In this document: positions 23,401 to 35,859 of the stretch, in pieces
How the letters are laid out: each line of letters starts with the position of its first letter
Position numbering within the stretch: the stretch's first letter is position 1
Source: Tetracentron sinense
Taxonomy: Eukaryota > Streptophyta > Magnoliopsida > Trochodendrales > Trochodendraceae
Reading direction: 5' to 3'
Length of the DNA stretch: 64,000 nucleotides
Assembly (NCBI GenBank): GCA_015143295.1
Contig: CM026568.1
Coordinates: forward strand, 36,464,441-36,528,440
Notes under the pieces: generated by a model
The model's database searches: none
The model's input: only the letters and a program-made list of their open reading frames with translations
What the model was told of the DNA's origin: nothing
Translations under genes and position numbers: made by a program

Positions 23401-26074
23401 TCTTCTAAGACATCACCAGCACTCCCTGCATTTGGTAGACCCCAAAGCACAATCACAGATCTCATACTAGGGAATTTTCCACAAAGTAAAAATTTTGAGA
23501 AATTCTACAAGAGATTCAACTTTTAAAGTTTTTAATGGGACTATACAAAAGTTTTATATATAAAAACTCATAAAACTATAAACATCAGTATCTGGTGAAA
23601 ATGGCATCTTTGTAAGATTCTTTTGAGCAAAATTCCATAGAAAATTAAATCGATTTTTTGCAGCTGAGTTGGACTTATGTGTTATGAACTTATGAGTTGG
23701 GACTAGGAATCTAAAGGCTGAGACAATTGAGGCAACTCAGTGAGGTTCCTATTTTATCATTCAGTTGAGCACTAAATTCAACTCTGCAGCATGCATCTAG
23801 GAGACTACAACGTTACAAGAAGATACTTGAAAGTGAATATTTTCAAAATGCGGGTAGGTGATCTAACGGAAAAGGAAGGAGCAGAACACACACATACAGA
23901 CACACACACGACAAGGGTAACATATCTATTAGAGCTTAATCACCAAAAAGGACCAAACCTCAATTTCAGATCATTCCAGCCCTCAAAATACAACGAAAGT
24001 GTAAAGAGGTATAAGTCACCACAAATTCTAGTCATAGACAAGCACGCTTTTGTTATAGTTACCAAGTATGGGTATAACACGGCAATGACCCGTTCAGGAA
24101 CTACGGGTGTTAAATGGGTATTATACGGCAATACGGGTATAATACGAAACACGACAAAAGTAAACAGTTTTAAACAGTGACCCTTAGGGGTGTTATCGAG
24201 CCGAGCCAAGTAGTGGGATATCCAAGCTTGTTTATTAAGTAAACGAGCTCGAAAATCAAGCTTGAGCTTGGTTTTTTTATTAAATAAACGAGCTCGAGCA
24301 GTTCGCGAACAGCTTGATTCATTAAATATAGCTATATACTAGGTTTAAATTTTACTTTATTATCCTCGTATAGGTACCAAAAAAAAAAAGATTAAAGTGT
24401 TACCTAAAATTTTAGAAAAAGTTCATAATTGTATAAACGATATCCTTATTATGTAAAATACATTATATATTATTAATCTTTACTAATATATAACAAATAT
24501 ACTTAATTTTAGAATTTAAATGAAGTGTATTTAGATATTTTAGTAGGTTAATTATATATATAATCGACCCGAGCTTTTAAAGAGTCGAGTAGGGGTGTGT
24601 TCAAGCTTGGCTTGTTAACTAAACGAGCTCGAAAATCAAGCTTGAGCTTGGCTTCTTTACTAAATAAACGAACAAGCTTGAGCTTTTAATGAGCCGAGCT
24701 CCAGCCGTTTGCGAGCACCTTTGTTTGATAACCACTCCTAGAGACCCCCCTAAAAGTATTATACGGGTATTATATGGGTATAATACAGATGTTTGGCAAC
24801 TATGTTTGTATCAACCCAATCATCTTGGTACAAGATCAAAATGAGTCAGTGTTGTGCAATACTATGCCAATTATGACAGTGTATTGCCTGAACCAATTTG
24901 CAGCAGCTAACTTGTATCGAGCCCGTCAAAATTATGCTGAGTCAACCCAAGTCCAAGGAATTCACAAAAACATGACATGTCTAGCTCATTTTTTTTATTC
25001 ATCCCAATCATACCAGACTCATTTTCCTTATTAGTTCCCAATTAGTCAGGTTCCAGCGACAATATTTTTATTCTCTCATATAACCACCACAAAAAAAAAA
25101 AAAAATCATTTAGCAGTAGTGCTGTAGAACCAAATAGAAGCTGTGCATTTGAAATACAAATTCACCACAAAAGATTCCCAACACCAGGAATACTCTAATT
25201 AATTCTACAGTTTGTACTTGAGCTCAGTGAGTTACATATCCAAATTACAACCAAATAGGCAAAGGAAAGGAAACCATTACTAGACAAAAACTAGGAGTTA
25301 GGATATATTCTAAAAATTCCAACCCCAAATGACGGATATAAAATTTAGAAACTATCCTAAATACAAATATAACTTTGTTCAGCTCAAATTAATTAAAAAT
25401 AATCTAGGAACCAGCCAGTAAAATTCACCCTAATCCATGAACTCTTTATGGAGAGAATATCATATAAAACCAAGACTTGATCCGAATTCACTTAAGCAAC
25501 CTGCATTCCGCCCCCACAATCACAATTTATATATTAAAAAAAACCAATTTCTACTAACCCAAAAGTCATACTTCAACTAGATACATATTTATAAAATTCC
25601 CGAAAATATATGGATACAACAAACCGGAAATCCAGTCGAAATTAACCAACACAGATCTTCAATTTCACCCTCCATTCACTTTCACTTTGATCAGTTATAT
25701 ATACATATAAGCCAAAAACTCCTAAACCTCAGTTGTATATCAGAACCTAAAGGAACTCCTCAAATTCCATAAAACAAAACTAGAGTTCCAACTTTCAACC
25801 CAACAAAGTACAGTTAATAGCAACTAAACAATATCAGATCACAAGCAATGAACCCAATAACCTCAAATGAAAATTGATGACATTCAATACCCAAACAAAG
25901 GGGGGGAAGAAAACACATTTAAAGTTTCGATTTAAATAAATAATAACAGAGAAAGCAAATCAACCCACCTGAAATTCGCTCTGTATGTTGACTCTGGTCA
26001 AGCTTCTCAGCACCGATCTTTAAAACAAAAGCAGAAACAAGAAGAAGAACAAAAACCCGCATCGAAAATTCCAT
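20424..26074 (-). CDS. IRX10L: GT47 exostosin-family beta-1,4-xylosyltransferase, IRX10/IRX10L type
   Basis: Four exons, read on the minus strand: 26074-25969, 23425-23037, 22528-22287 and 20937-20424 (stop TAA at 20426-20424). All three introns are GT/AG, and the exons join in frame to 1251 nt, 416 residues, matching the usual length of about 415. The N-terminus MEFSMRVFVLLLVSAFVLKI is hydrophobic, fitting a signal peptide or membrane anchor for Golgi entry. Family landmarks: GDVLEDDPVGRLKVFVYELP (about residues 39-58), WFYTPVYTTCDLTPNGLPLP, HDFGACFHYQ (end of exon 2, residue 165), FGQRNHVCL, FVYFRGLFYDVGNDPEGGYY (end of exon 3), WENFKDNPLFDISTEHPTTY, CLCPLGWAPWSPRLVE, VIIADDIVLPFADAIPWEEI, and the C-terminus NWTAGPVGDLKPW. 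In this family the enzyme extends the xylan backbone from UDP-xylose in the Golgi for secondary and primary walls. I see no frameshift or internal stop. IRX10 and IRX10L cannot be told apart by eye. Confidence 0.95.
20938..22286 (-). other. Intron 3 of the IRX10-like gene, carrying a hAT-like insertion
   Basis: The donor follows GCAAG at 22287 (GTATAT) and the acceptor is TTTGACAG before 20937. Most of the intron is the element at 21338-22160. Confidence 0.85.
21338..22160. mobile_element. Non-autonomous hAT-like element in intron 3
   Basis: Inverted ends CAGGGGCAGAGCTAG and CTAGCTCCGCCCCTG. The flanking octamers CCCGGCCT and CCGGGCCC agree at 6 of 8 bases, an eroded 8-bp duplication. The interior includes facing copies of the 'ttaattgtgattaag' / 'ctgtgattgg' repeat and T-rich tracts, with no transposase. 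Confidence 0.7.
22529..23036 (-). other. Intron 2 of the IRX10-like gene
   Basis: The donor GTAAGAAAC follows CATTATCAA at 23037 and the acceptor is GCTGCAG before 22528. No element recognised. An open frame continues from exon 3 into the intron but carries no family sequence there. Confidence 0.85.
24056..24802. mobile_element. Fold-back element in intron 1, interrupted by a hAT
   Basis: The left end 'tagttaccaagtatgggtat' faces the right end 'atacagatgtttggcaacta'. Next to these lie facing 'gggtattatacggcaatacg' and 'tatacgggtattatatgggt' words. The hAT element at 24185-24740 sits inside it. The outer target duplication is not clear. Confidence 0.5.
24185..24740. mobile_element. Non-autonomous hAT element in intron 1
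   Basis: Ends TAGGGGTGTTATCGAGC and GTTTGATAACCACTCCTA. The flanking octamers GTGACCCT and GAGACCCC match at 6 of 8. Subterminal 'aaacgagctcgaaaatcaag' words repeat in both halves. Same family style as 6048-6946. Confidence 0.75.
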
Positions 26075-26789
26075 TTCTCTCCCCAAAGTCCAAATCTCCG
26101 AATAGAAAAACTCAACAACAAAAGAGCCCCCTCCAAAAAAAAAAAAAAGCGAGATGGGTCTTCGAGAATTAGTCTCAGAGAAGAGTGGAATGGTTTTATT
26201 TACCCAAACATAATCGTTGGGACGTCATAAGGGAGTGGTTTGAGTTTTCTTAGGTTTTGGGTTTTGAGACTGAATAAGGAGAAACGGAGGTTTCAGATGA
26301 GGAGTCATAGAGAATACAGATAGAATTTTGCTTGAAGAAAGAGAGTAGAGATTTTTTAAATTCTTTTTCCTCAATAAATCACATGTAGAAGTCTTCGATT
26401 GGTTTTTGTTTGATGAGAAGTCGATCTCATTACCAAGAAAGCTGTTCAACTTCTCAACCTTTTCCCCCCTTTTTTTTCTGTTATTTTATTTCAAAGGAAA
26501 CGATATGCTGTTGTGGGCACCATAGATTTTGGTGGTGATGGCCTCATCAGAACTTTTTTAGAAGAAAAAAAAATAGTCTCTGCAAATCAAGTCTACTCCA
26601 CAATCCACATACTTAAAGATAACACTAGATCACTGTGATTACACCAGTTTGAATTGTGTGTTTGATGCACTGAATCATCGTTGTACTGGTATCCTCAAAT
26701 ATATTGGTAGGTGCCCCTGTAATCTATACTATATAGTTCTAGTACTATGGGAGGGTCCCACTTACAAAAAAATCATTATAGGGGCTATG
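26075..26789. other. Upstream region of the IRX10-like gene
   Basis: Expected to hold the 5' untranslated region and promoter. A purine/pyrimidine-rich stretch lies just before the start codon. I could not fix a transcription start or a convincing TATA box. Confidence 0.4.
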
Positions 26790-27030
26790 TAGGGGTGTCA
26801 ATTGGCCTAGCTAAATAGTTGGATCGACTTAGGCCTAGAGACTCAGTAGGCCCATCGGTTATTCTAATATTGACGGGCGGGCGGGCTTGATAAGCCCGTT
26901 TATTAGAAACACACCACAATTTTTTGGGCATTTAAATCGTTAGGCCCACTCCCAAGTCCTAGCCTACTTATTAACCGAGCTGACTTGGGCTCAAGCCGGC
27001 CTGAACTAACATGGCCCCTCGACACCCCTA
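26790..27030. mobile_element. Short hAT-type MITE
   Basis: Ends TAGGGGTGTCAATTGGCC and GGCCCCTCGACACCCCTA. The flanking octamers GGGCTATG and GGACTATT match at 6 of 8. The interior consists of 'ggcccgcc' and 'taggcccac' words. Confidence 0.75.
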
Positions 27031-27560
27031 GGACTATTGGGGCTGCGCCATGGAGGCCATATGACCTTACCAGATGCATTCCTTCCAGCCAAGCAAGAAA
27101 ATAGCGTAGATGAGTATATGCATGAGAAAGTTGTTCAGAACTTTTTGTTTTTCCCAACCAAACATGCCCATAGGATGCCTTTTGGTCAATTCGTCCTTCA
27201 CATCCAAATGACAGGTTATGGACCCGGTTTGGGGGTTTGTATCATTAAAAGCCTAATGTGGAAAAAATAGATAGCTATTAATAAACCGTAGAAAAAAATA
27301 CCATAACAATAAACAAATGGAAAAAAATAATGTGGGGTCTTGGTTTGAAACCCCTCAAGGATGATATAAACTAACCCACTAACTAGGGTTGTGGCGTAAC
27401 CGGATTTGAGATACCAAAAAAATTAAAATAAAATATAGGATGGCAAATCTAAGAAACATATGATCCAGATATAAATTAATAGAAAAAAAATGTGTAATAT
27501 AACTACTTTTTTTTCAAACTCTTATTATGGTGAAACGGTTAAGAAATTTATATAGAGATC
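27031..27560. other. No gene seen
   Basis: Short open frames without recognisable domains; AT-rich towards the right. Confidence 0.45.
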
Positions 27561-27771
27561 GGTGTTTTCATAATCAGACCGGTCGTTGAGCTAACTGGGT
27601 GGCCAGTTCCCGGTTCGATTGTGTCCTTTTTTATTTAAAAAATAAAATCCTCATTTTTACCCGGTTTTGGCCGATTCTGACCAATTTAGGGGATTTGGAA
27701 ACCGATGAGGGGACTGGTTCCCAGTTTTTTCGGTTCGACCGATCGGTCCAGTCCGATTCTAATAACACTAC
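27561..27771. mobile_element. Probable MITE with imperfect inverted ends
   Basis: 'gtgttttcataatcagaccg' on the left faces 'ggtccagtccgattctaata' + 'acac' on the right, with internal 'ggttcgaccgatcgg' words. Ends are approximate. Confidence 0.4.
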
Positions 27772-27862
27772 TCGAGATAATAGATAAAAGGGATGACCCC
27801 GCTACCAAAATGATAATTTGGAAGTTAGTGTATGGGTTAGCATTTCTCTTTAAGGAACAAGA

Positions 27863-28192
27863 AATGCTAGCCTTACTCTCAGTCAACTCATACTCCCACC
27901 CTCTACCACCATCTATCTTTCTTTTTTTTGGCAGCGGGTTATCTCTAGCAAATTATCACCTCTTCTATTAAATGTGTTCTCACGCGTGCGCATGCATGCT
28001 GTTACCTCTTCTATTAAATATATTCCCACGTGTCATGCAAAGAGAGGTGGCCGAGGTTACACCTCGGGGTAACCTTGAGCATCTGCCAGAGATAATTTGT
28101 TGATATTTTTTTTTTATGGGTGAGAGGGTGGTTTAATCATTTCAAAATGAACAGATAATTGGTAGAGGGTGAGAGTATGGGTTGACTGAGAA
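27863..28192. mobile_element. Fold-back MITE, left part; right arm resumes at 38968
   Basis: The left arm 'aatgctagccttactctcag' + 'tcaactcatactcccaccct' faces 'ggtagagggtgagagtatgg' + 'gttgactgag' on the right. The rest of the right arm ('aacataactagcat') is found at 38966-38980, beyond a solo-LTR stack that landed in this arm. Confidence 0.65.
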
Positions 28193-28899
28193 TGTAACCC
28201 CCCAAATCTCATCTAGGCTAAAATGGGACCCGTTACACTACTTAACCCAATTAAACCTATAAGCAAGCAAGACAATACTAAAAGTGAACCTAAAAATTTT
28301 CTTCCAAAACATAAGCTAATGAACCTCTTTGTATTAAACTAACCGATAATTGAGTTTGTAATATCATAATTCATTCGAATATAAAAGTAGACCTATGAGT
28401 GATCCAAATAAAACCATGTGTCAACATTAACATCTATTACAATTCTCAATTCAAAACTAAAGTCTAACAATAGGAAAAATGATCTAAGTCCCTCGCTCCC
28501 TCTTTTATAGTATCACCTTGCTCTTCTACTTCGTAATCCTCCTCTACTTAAGGCTCCTCTATTACTTCGAACCTAAACTTGCCAACATGAAAACATATTG
28601 GCTAAGCAATAAGCGGCTCGGTGCATATGAAATCCTAACTAGCAATATCAGAAACATTACATGACATATTCATCATAGATAACACAATTGTCAGTATAAG
28701 CAAGTTCAAAATAAATATTTCATAATAATAATAATCATATGAGCAGGTTCAACATAAGCATTTCATAATAATAATTACATGAGCAGGTTCATTATGGCAT
28801 TTCGACAATATAATATACATAAGTTAGAGTGTGGAAGCATCATAATTAATTCATCATTCCTATTTTCTTATCTTATCTTAACTTGTTTTGCTTTTCTTT

Positions 28900-31412
28900 T
28901 GTCAGCACCCCATTTTTACACCTCTTTTTAACCCTGGTTAATCAATTTAATCATGGTTAATTCAACCTAACCCTAGGACAAACCCTAGACAAAACCCAAA
29001 CCCTAAACCTAGACTTAACCCTAGGTTAAACCTAAAGCCCATGCTTGGGCCCAAAAGTATCAAAATCAACCCAGACCCTTCTGTGGGCCCAAACATGGGC
29101 CCACAAACCCTTAGAGCCGTTAGGGTGGGGCCCATTGTGTTCATTTTGAAAAAATTCATGTTAGCGGTAATGGCTTCACCGCCATTACGTTATATAGGCA
29201 AAGTCAACAGTGGTACAGGCCAAGTGAAGGTGTTTGACCCATTTGTGTATAAACCAGGAATTGGCGGTAGATTATCTACCACCATTCCCATTTTATACTG
29301 AAATGGGAATGGAGGTAGATCATCTACCGCCAATACCCCATTTCTGCAAAACTCGCATGCTACACTCCCTGGGTCACCTGTGCTCCGCCTCCATAGTGTC
29401 CCCCACTCCTAAGTGCATCCCTAAACTACCCCAAGCCTCATCCAACCCTATAAATACCTCCCATACCCCAAGCTTAAGATGGATAAAAAAGAACACCACC
29501 TTGAACCCCTATAAGATTCCGGCTAGCCTATACCCAACAGTCCTCAACCCTTGCCTTCACCTCAGAGGAAGCCTAAGCCACCCCCAGGAGCTATCCAGGC
29601 CTGCCCCCATCCTTCCTGTTCGCCATCACTCTGCACCAAAATTGTACACCACCTTAAAGATTCGAAGCCATAAGGGTAGGGTCTGTCCTTACCCATTTTG
29701 CTTTCTGTAAACGCATGTAAGGCCCCTGGTCCTACTCCAGGGGCCATTTTAATTCTGTTTTGTTTGTTTTTAACCTAAGGACAGGGGTCCCCTATCTTCT
29801 TCGTAGATATAGAGAACCCCCTTGAAGGTGCAGCTCGGGTATAAGACCCCCCAATCTCCATGGCGTTTCCCTTTGCTTCCTGGGAGATCCTCAGTCCATA
29901 AGGGATCCCCTGGTGTAGCCCTAGTGCAGCCCCCAGAGGGATAAATACAATTTCTGTAGAATGCCAGTAATGGAGGTAAAGTATCTACATCCATTACTGG
30001 ACCTTGTTTTGCATTGGCTTTATCTTGCTTTGTGGGTGGGCCGTGATCCAATCCAAGACCATATTTTGATCTCTCACACTCCTGGCTACCTACCCTAACC
30101 TTTCCAGGACTCCCAGACCTCTTAACCATGGTAAAAATTCTCTCAGTTTGCTAACTGGTTAAATGGCGGTAGATGGTCTACCGCCATTTTGTTATTTTAT
30201 GCAGAGAGTGTTCCAGATCCTGTAGAGCCCATTTTCAGACCATTCCAGGGCCCAGGACACTTTTGGCACATCACTGATCATCCCTGTGGGTCCTTGACCC
30301 CGTGGGGTTAACCCTTGACCTAACCACAGGCCTACAAACTAGGGTAGTTGGAATCTTGGAATGGAGGTAATCCATTTACCTCTATTTCTGGATTTTGATT
30401 ATTTTGGACTTTGCACAGGGCCCAGACCAGGTAGGTGGCCAGTCTAGGCTTTGCTATACTCTTTGAGCCCAACTTGACCATTTTGGACCCTTAACCATGG
30501 TTAACCCAGTCTTTGGTTAATTTTTAACCATGGGTAAGCCACCCCTGATTATAAAAAATCTGAAAAATATCAGAAAAATCAAATATATTCTAAGGAGCCT
30601 AAAATAGTCTTCTGTGGTCATTTCCATCCTGTCCAGCACTTTTAACTGGTGTTAACCTAACCCGGTTAGTATTTAACCATGGTTAAGATGTGTAACCCTT
30701 TTGAAAAATCCCCCAAAATACCAAAAAAATCTAAAAAATATAAAAAGACCAAAAATTTAACTTTCTTGCCCTTTTATCATGGTTAACATCCCTAACCATA
30801 GTTAACTCCTTATTTAACTCTGGTTAGCAACCTTAACCTCAGTTAAATCCGATCCTTGGCCTATTGGGACCAACCTTGACCAAATCTCAGCTATGATTAA
30901 CTTTTAACCATGATCAAACTCTTTCTAACCACGGTTAGATCCAAACCATGCACTTGACCAACCCGGTCAACTAAACCCTAGCCTCCAGGCTAGACCTTTG
31001 GCTATCCTATGCACAGACACCCCTAACCTTGGCACGGGCTCATGTGCCAGAACTACGTTCGGTCTGATCTTACCTTGTGATTACGTAGGCAGCCCAATCC
31101 GGGTTCAACCCCAATCTAGCTAGTTTTCTATATTTTTTTAGATTAACATTAATCTAAATACTTAGGCATCTTAATTAAACTTTGACTTAAAATTGGCTTA
31201 AATTTAGGAAGTAGGTAACCATTGTAAAATAGAGCTCCTAGGGTGCCTAACACCTTCCCCGGGGCTTAATCGAACCGCTTATCCTGAATCTCTTGTGTAG
31301 ACTAAGTCCTTATCCAACCATCTGGGAGCTATCCCTAAGAATAAATAGGTGGCGACTATTAGTCAACAGTCAAACCATATGTGAAATTGGGTGAAAAATT
31401 CTCATGCTCACA
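28900..31412 (+). mobile_element. Solo LTR A (second LTR family), nested in D
   Basis: Begins TGTCAGCACCCCATTTTTAC and ends near ATGCTCACA. The flanking pentamers are TCTTT (28895-28899) and CCTTT (31413-31417), one mismatch. Shared landmarks with the solo LTR at 50617-52864: 'gtaggcagcccaatc' + 'cgggttcaacccc', 'gggtgcctaacaccttccc', 'taggtggcgact'. The body is rich in 'aaccatggttaac' words. No coding domains. The LTR style recalls Tat/Athila-type elements, which is inference. Confidence 0.75.
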
Positions 31413-34400
31413 CCTTTCCTTCATGAGTCATCATTTTTTTTTCAATTTTCATGTGAGCATCATTGCATGTATAATCAATATTATTAACTTAAAATAATTT
31501 TCCACTATATAGGTGAAAGAGATTATTATACTCTACATACCGAGTACCATCTCATAGCACGTTACTCAAGTGCTTCTGGAATTATTTATGATTTATTTGC
31601 TTTCTTACACATATCCTTTGATCTTAGACTGGAGATACTCGGGCAAGGAAACTCAATATGCAATTTCACATACACTTTGCTTATTTCCAAGTGTTTGTGT
31701 TCGTATTTATGTTGTTATCATGCTTGTGCAACTATCATAAGTGTGACATAGTTGTTGATTAAATGACACTTTAGATTTCCAACCTTGGTACCTTTGGTGA
31801 TCCATCATATGTCCCATAACCATCATAATAAAAGAGTAAGGTTCAAAAGATTCCAAAGGTTTATCTACTTAGCAATACATCACTACATGTATTTTCAACA
31901 ACATTCATAATTCAAGACGAGTGACGAACTCTCGGTCAAATAATACTTTAGATTATTAATCAAGTACCCTAGTTATCCATCATAACATTGTACACCGCCA
32001 TGATAAAAGACCTAGGCCCATAAGATCAAAATTTAAAACTTATTTCACCGACAATAAACCACTTCATGTAATATTCCATAACATTCATCCATAATCATGG
32101 TATAGCATTTCTATATTTCATCAATTAAACAAGTATAAACATGCTATCTCAATGTGAAAATCTTAACAATTCTAGCATTAAACATACATCATTTCCCATG
32201 TTATAACATAGAGCAATTTAAATCTTAATTCATCATTTGAACAATAAACCCATCATTTCATACAAACTAACACAAAAATTCATCCATAACTCCACAATAC
32301 AACTCATCTACCATTTCAAACCCAAACATACATCCCATTCTCCTATTTTCACTACACAACTTTAATCATTCCCTTTTTCCACATTTTATCAAACACATTG
32401 ACTTCAATATATCACAATAATGAACAAACACATAAATAGATAGGCCCTTTTACAATAACTCTTACTTATTTTTATTCTAACATAAGATCTTAATTTCAAA
32501 ACTTAAAAACATCGATGATTCATGACATTGATTGTAGAGACCCAAATTTAATTTCTCGATATTCGTGTCATTCATATGAACTTCTTAGAATATGATTCTA
32601 ATTTTAAAATACATGTGCTCCTATGAGAATTAATGTGGGAGGCCTAGATGTAGTAACCCCTTATGTAATAATAATAATAGTGATTAACTTATTATTAGTA
32701 TTATTAAATTAAAAGTTTCAAGTTTAAGGGGTTACCTCATTGCTTAAAATTAGGCTAAGGTATCTATTTTATAACATCTAGGAGTCTAGCGGTTCAAATC
32801 ATGGGTGCTCAGTATTAACCCAAATATTTCGAGATTCTCTTTCATTTTCATCCAACTTGATGAGACATTTTAACCTTCATGGACTTGAAATTTGGGATTG
32901 TCTATTAAACAAGAAATTGTTCCCCTTCAAATAATGGTTCCAACGCAAGTTGAATCATCCAATTTTGATAACTGAGTTAAAAGTTACGGACAAAATATCA
33001 TAGCAAAGTTCAGAAAAAAATAAAGGGATCCGACCAATCAGCCAACTAGAGCCGATTGATCGGTGGTGGCGGGGATCAATCGGCCAAAACTCGCCGATCG
33101 ATCGGTGGGCACTGAAAGATGCGTGAAAACATCGATTTTTGATTTTTTGAGTCCCCTTTGGTCCCCAAACTCTATAAATAACTCTCCAACTCGTAAGTTA
33201 AAGTTTCTATAAGCTTCTAAAACTAAAAGAGAGAAAAGGGAGAGCTTCCTAAAAGATCAAAAGGGAGAATCTTGAGGAGTTCAAGGATTAGATCAGAAAA
33301 AGGAAAAATGAGGCTTGAAGATCGAAATCGAGTTATATTTGCAAGCGATAGATCGTAGGGAAGCAATCAAGTAAGGTAAATAACGAACCTAGTTTTTCAT
33401 ATCTTGAATATAAACCTAAAAGATTAATTACAATGGATAGATCTACGTAAGAATCTAAAGACAATCAAGATCTATGAATTCTTATTGTTCCTGATTTATT
33501 AATTTATGAATTGTTAAATTAGAATGTAAAGAACCATGTTTATGATTTTTGTTTCATTAATTCTTGAATCATTAAATTAGGATGTGAAGAACCATGTTTA
33601 TGATTCCTGTTTCAGTATTTCTTGAATCGTTAAATTAGGATGTGAAGAATCAGGATATACTTTGTTTATCCTTCAACAAGAAGATTAGAAATTTATATTG
33701 AATGTAGGTGGGTATATAAGGAGAATGAGATGAATGTATGAAATTAATTGAAAGATATGGAAGAGTTGAATGATTAAGATGAATTATATGTGAGATTATG
33801 TAGAGCCCTAGAAATTGAGTTCACTGTTCATGTGAATAGTGCCCTTACATGGTGTGTGTGTAAAGGCCTAAGGCCTCCCATTGTGTTCTTGATATTATGA
33901 TTAGTCAAATGAGGGTTTTAGGTACATGGTTTGAGTCTAAAAAAGAGTGTAAAGATACTCTAAGTGGGTAAAATCAAGGGTATAAAATATCCTAACTGTT
34001 TAAATGGGTTGTTGGTGAATAGTGCTAGTGCATGAGGCATAAAGAGGCCGGAGCCTCTCACGCATGTTGGTGTGAATTTAATTATCATTGAGGTGGGTTA
34101 AAAACCTATGGAGAAGGATTTATGAGGTGTGAGTAAGGTATTGGACACAAGGAAAAAGAGTGTGAAAACACTCGAGGTGTTCTAGGTGGTGAAAAGGTAT
34201 GTCTCGGCATTTGCCTCAACTTTAAAGGGCTCTAGTTTAGTCATCGTTACTCGGAATCGAGTGATTATTGAATTTTGGAAAGGCACTAAAACCTTCTTCA
34301 AGGTTCATGCTGATCATTTTCCCTGATTTTGAGTCGGGGTTGAGTTACAAGTCCAATTTCCAAAGTCGGGACTGTTGAAAATCTGGGCTGTCACAACCCA

Positions 34401-35651
34401 TTGCAGACCAGTCCGCTTTAGGGACATTTTGGTCCACTAATAAAGAAGAATTATAATTTATGTAAACATAAAATTTTTTTCCTTTTTGAAAGAAGAATCC
34501 AACACAAGTTGAATCATCAAAATCGGATAAGTGAGTCAAAAGTTATGGCCGAAATACCAAAGCGCATTTTTGCAGAGCACCGATCACTACCGATCGCTCG
34601 GTCCACTACCAGTAGATCGGTCATAAGCACCGATCGATCGGTCCACTACCGATAGATCGGTCATCTATCGGTCCTACGCGTTTTGCAGAAATTTTATTAG
34701 GGGTTTTTTGGTCTTTTGGCCACTCCACCCTTATTTTTAAGGGTTGGCTCAAGCCAAGGGTGTTCACAAACACCCTTAGCAATATTTTGAGAGAGAGTAA
34801 GAGGGGAGAAAAGGGGTTTTCTCCTAGGGCATCAAGTGGAGAAAGATAAAGGGTTTAGAAACCCTATAGCATCCCAAAAGCTTGGATTTCTCCATCCACG
34901 GCTCAAGCACGTGAGGAGCACATTCTCAAAGCTCGACAGCATTCTTCCTCGACATTTTCAAGGGTTTCTTCCCCTATTCAAGGTTAGTACACCCTACTAA
35001 CTACTCTAGTAATAACCTAGGTTTGTTTTAAAAGCATGCTTGTGGATTTCCTTAGTTTATTCTTTTCTTGTTTTACTTTATTAAATCCCTAAAACAAACA
35101 AGATAAAGAGGAAATTGTGGATGTGAGATGTTGGATGTGGAGGAGGCGATTGGATGCCATGTGTTGTGATGGATGTATGTTGGAAAATGGTGGAAGGGCA
35201 TTGTACGCATAATAAACGCACACCATGTGTTTGTTTGACGAAACATATGAACTAAAAGAACTTGAAATAATGTGGCTATGAATGTGTTGCACATTAGGTG
35301 TTTGACAAAATGCATGAGTGAGAATGCCAAGAATGAAATGAAGGATTTTGGAAATATGATTTGTGTAGCTTTCCTTAAAAAGGTGATTTTAAAACAAATG
35401 CTCTATATATTTTCAATTAATTCCTCATGTCTATGCAATTATAAGAAATGTCACATTATGCTTTATTGTTTCATGTTAACATGATTATTAAAAAGAATTG
35501 AAAGGCAACATGTGTCCCATGATTCATCTATAATGGTATGATTGTCACGAATGCCACACACACCAAGCACGCATGCATGAACCAAACTTATAAGTATAAG
35601 TACATGAAAAGAAAAACCAAGAACAAGAAATGTGAATTGTGAAACAATCAG

Positions 35652-35843
35652 GAATTTTAAGGGTAGGGCATATCCCTAGGATATGTCACACCTGGCTCAC
35701 AAGTTAAACAAGCATGAATTTCAAGGGTAGGGCATATCCCTAGGATATGTCACACTTGGCTCACAAGTTAAACAAGCATGAATTTCAAGGGTAGGGCATA
35801 TCCCTAGGATATGTCACACCTGGCTCACAAGTTAAACAAGTCA
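35652..35843 (+). repeat. Tandem repeat, three units of about 64 bp in LTR C
   Basis: The unit includes 'aagggtagggcatatcccta', 'ggatatgtcacacctggctc' and 'acaagttaaacaagcatg'. Confidence 0.9.
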
Positions 35844-35859
35844 AGCAAGCAAGAATAAC

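Larger units (their letters stand above)
23426..25968 (-). other. Intron 1 of the IRX10-like gene (2.5 kb)
   Basis: The donor GTGGGTTG follows ATTTCAG at 25969 and the acceptor is AAATGCAG before 23425. Intron phase 1 splits a glycine codon. It holds a fold-back element (about 24056-24802) with a nested hAT. The remainder is AT-rich without recognised features. Confidence 0.85.

Noticed and set aside
29234-29710. Plus-strand frame of 158 residues
   Set aside because: It lies inside solo LTR A and shows only low-complexity proline- and histidine-rich sequence.
28920-31000. Telomere-like repeats ('aaccctaaacc' and similar)
   Set aside because: The words are short, irregular and mixed with 'ccatggttaac'; there is no true TTTAGGG array.
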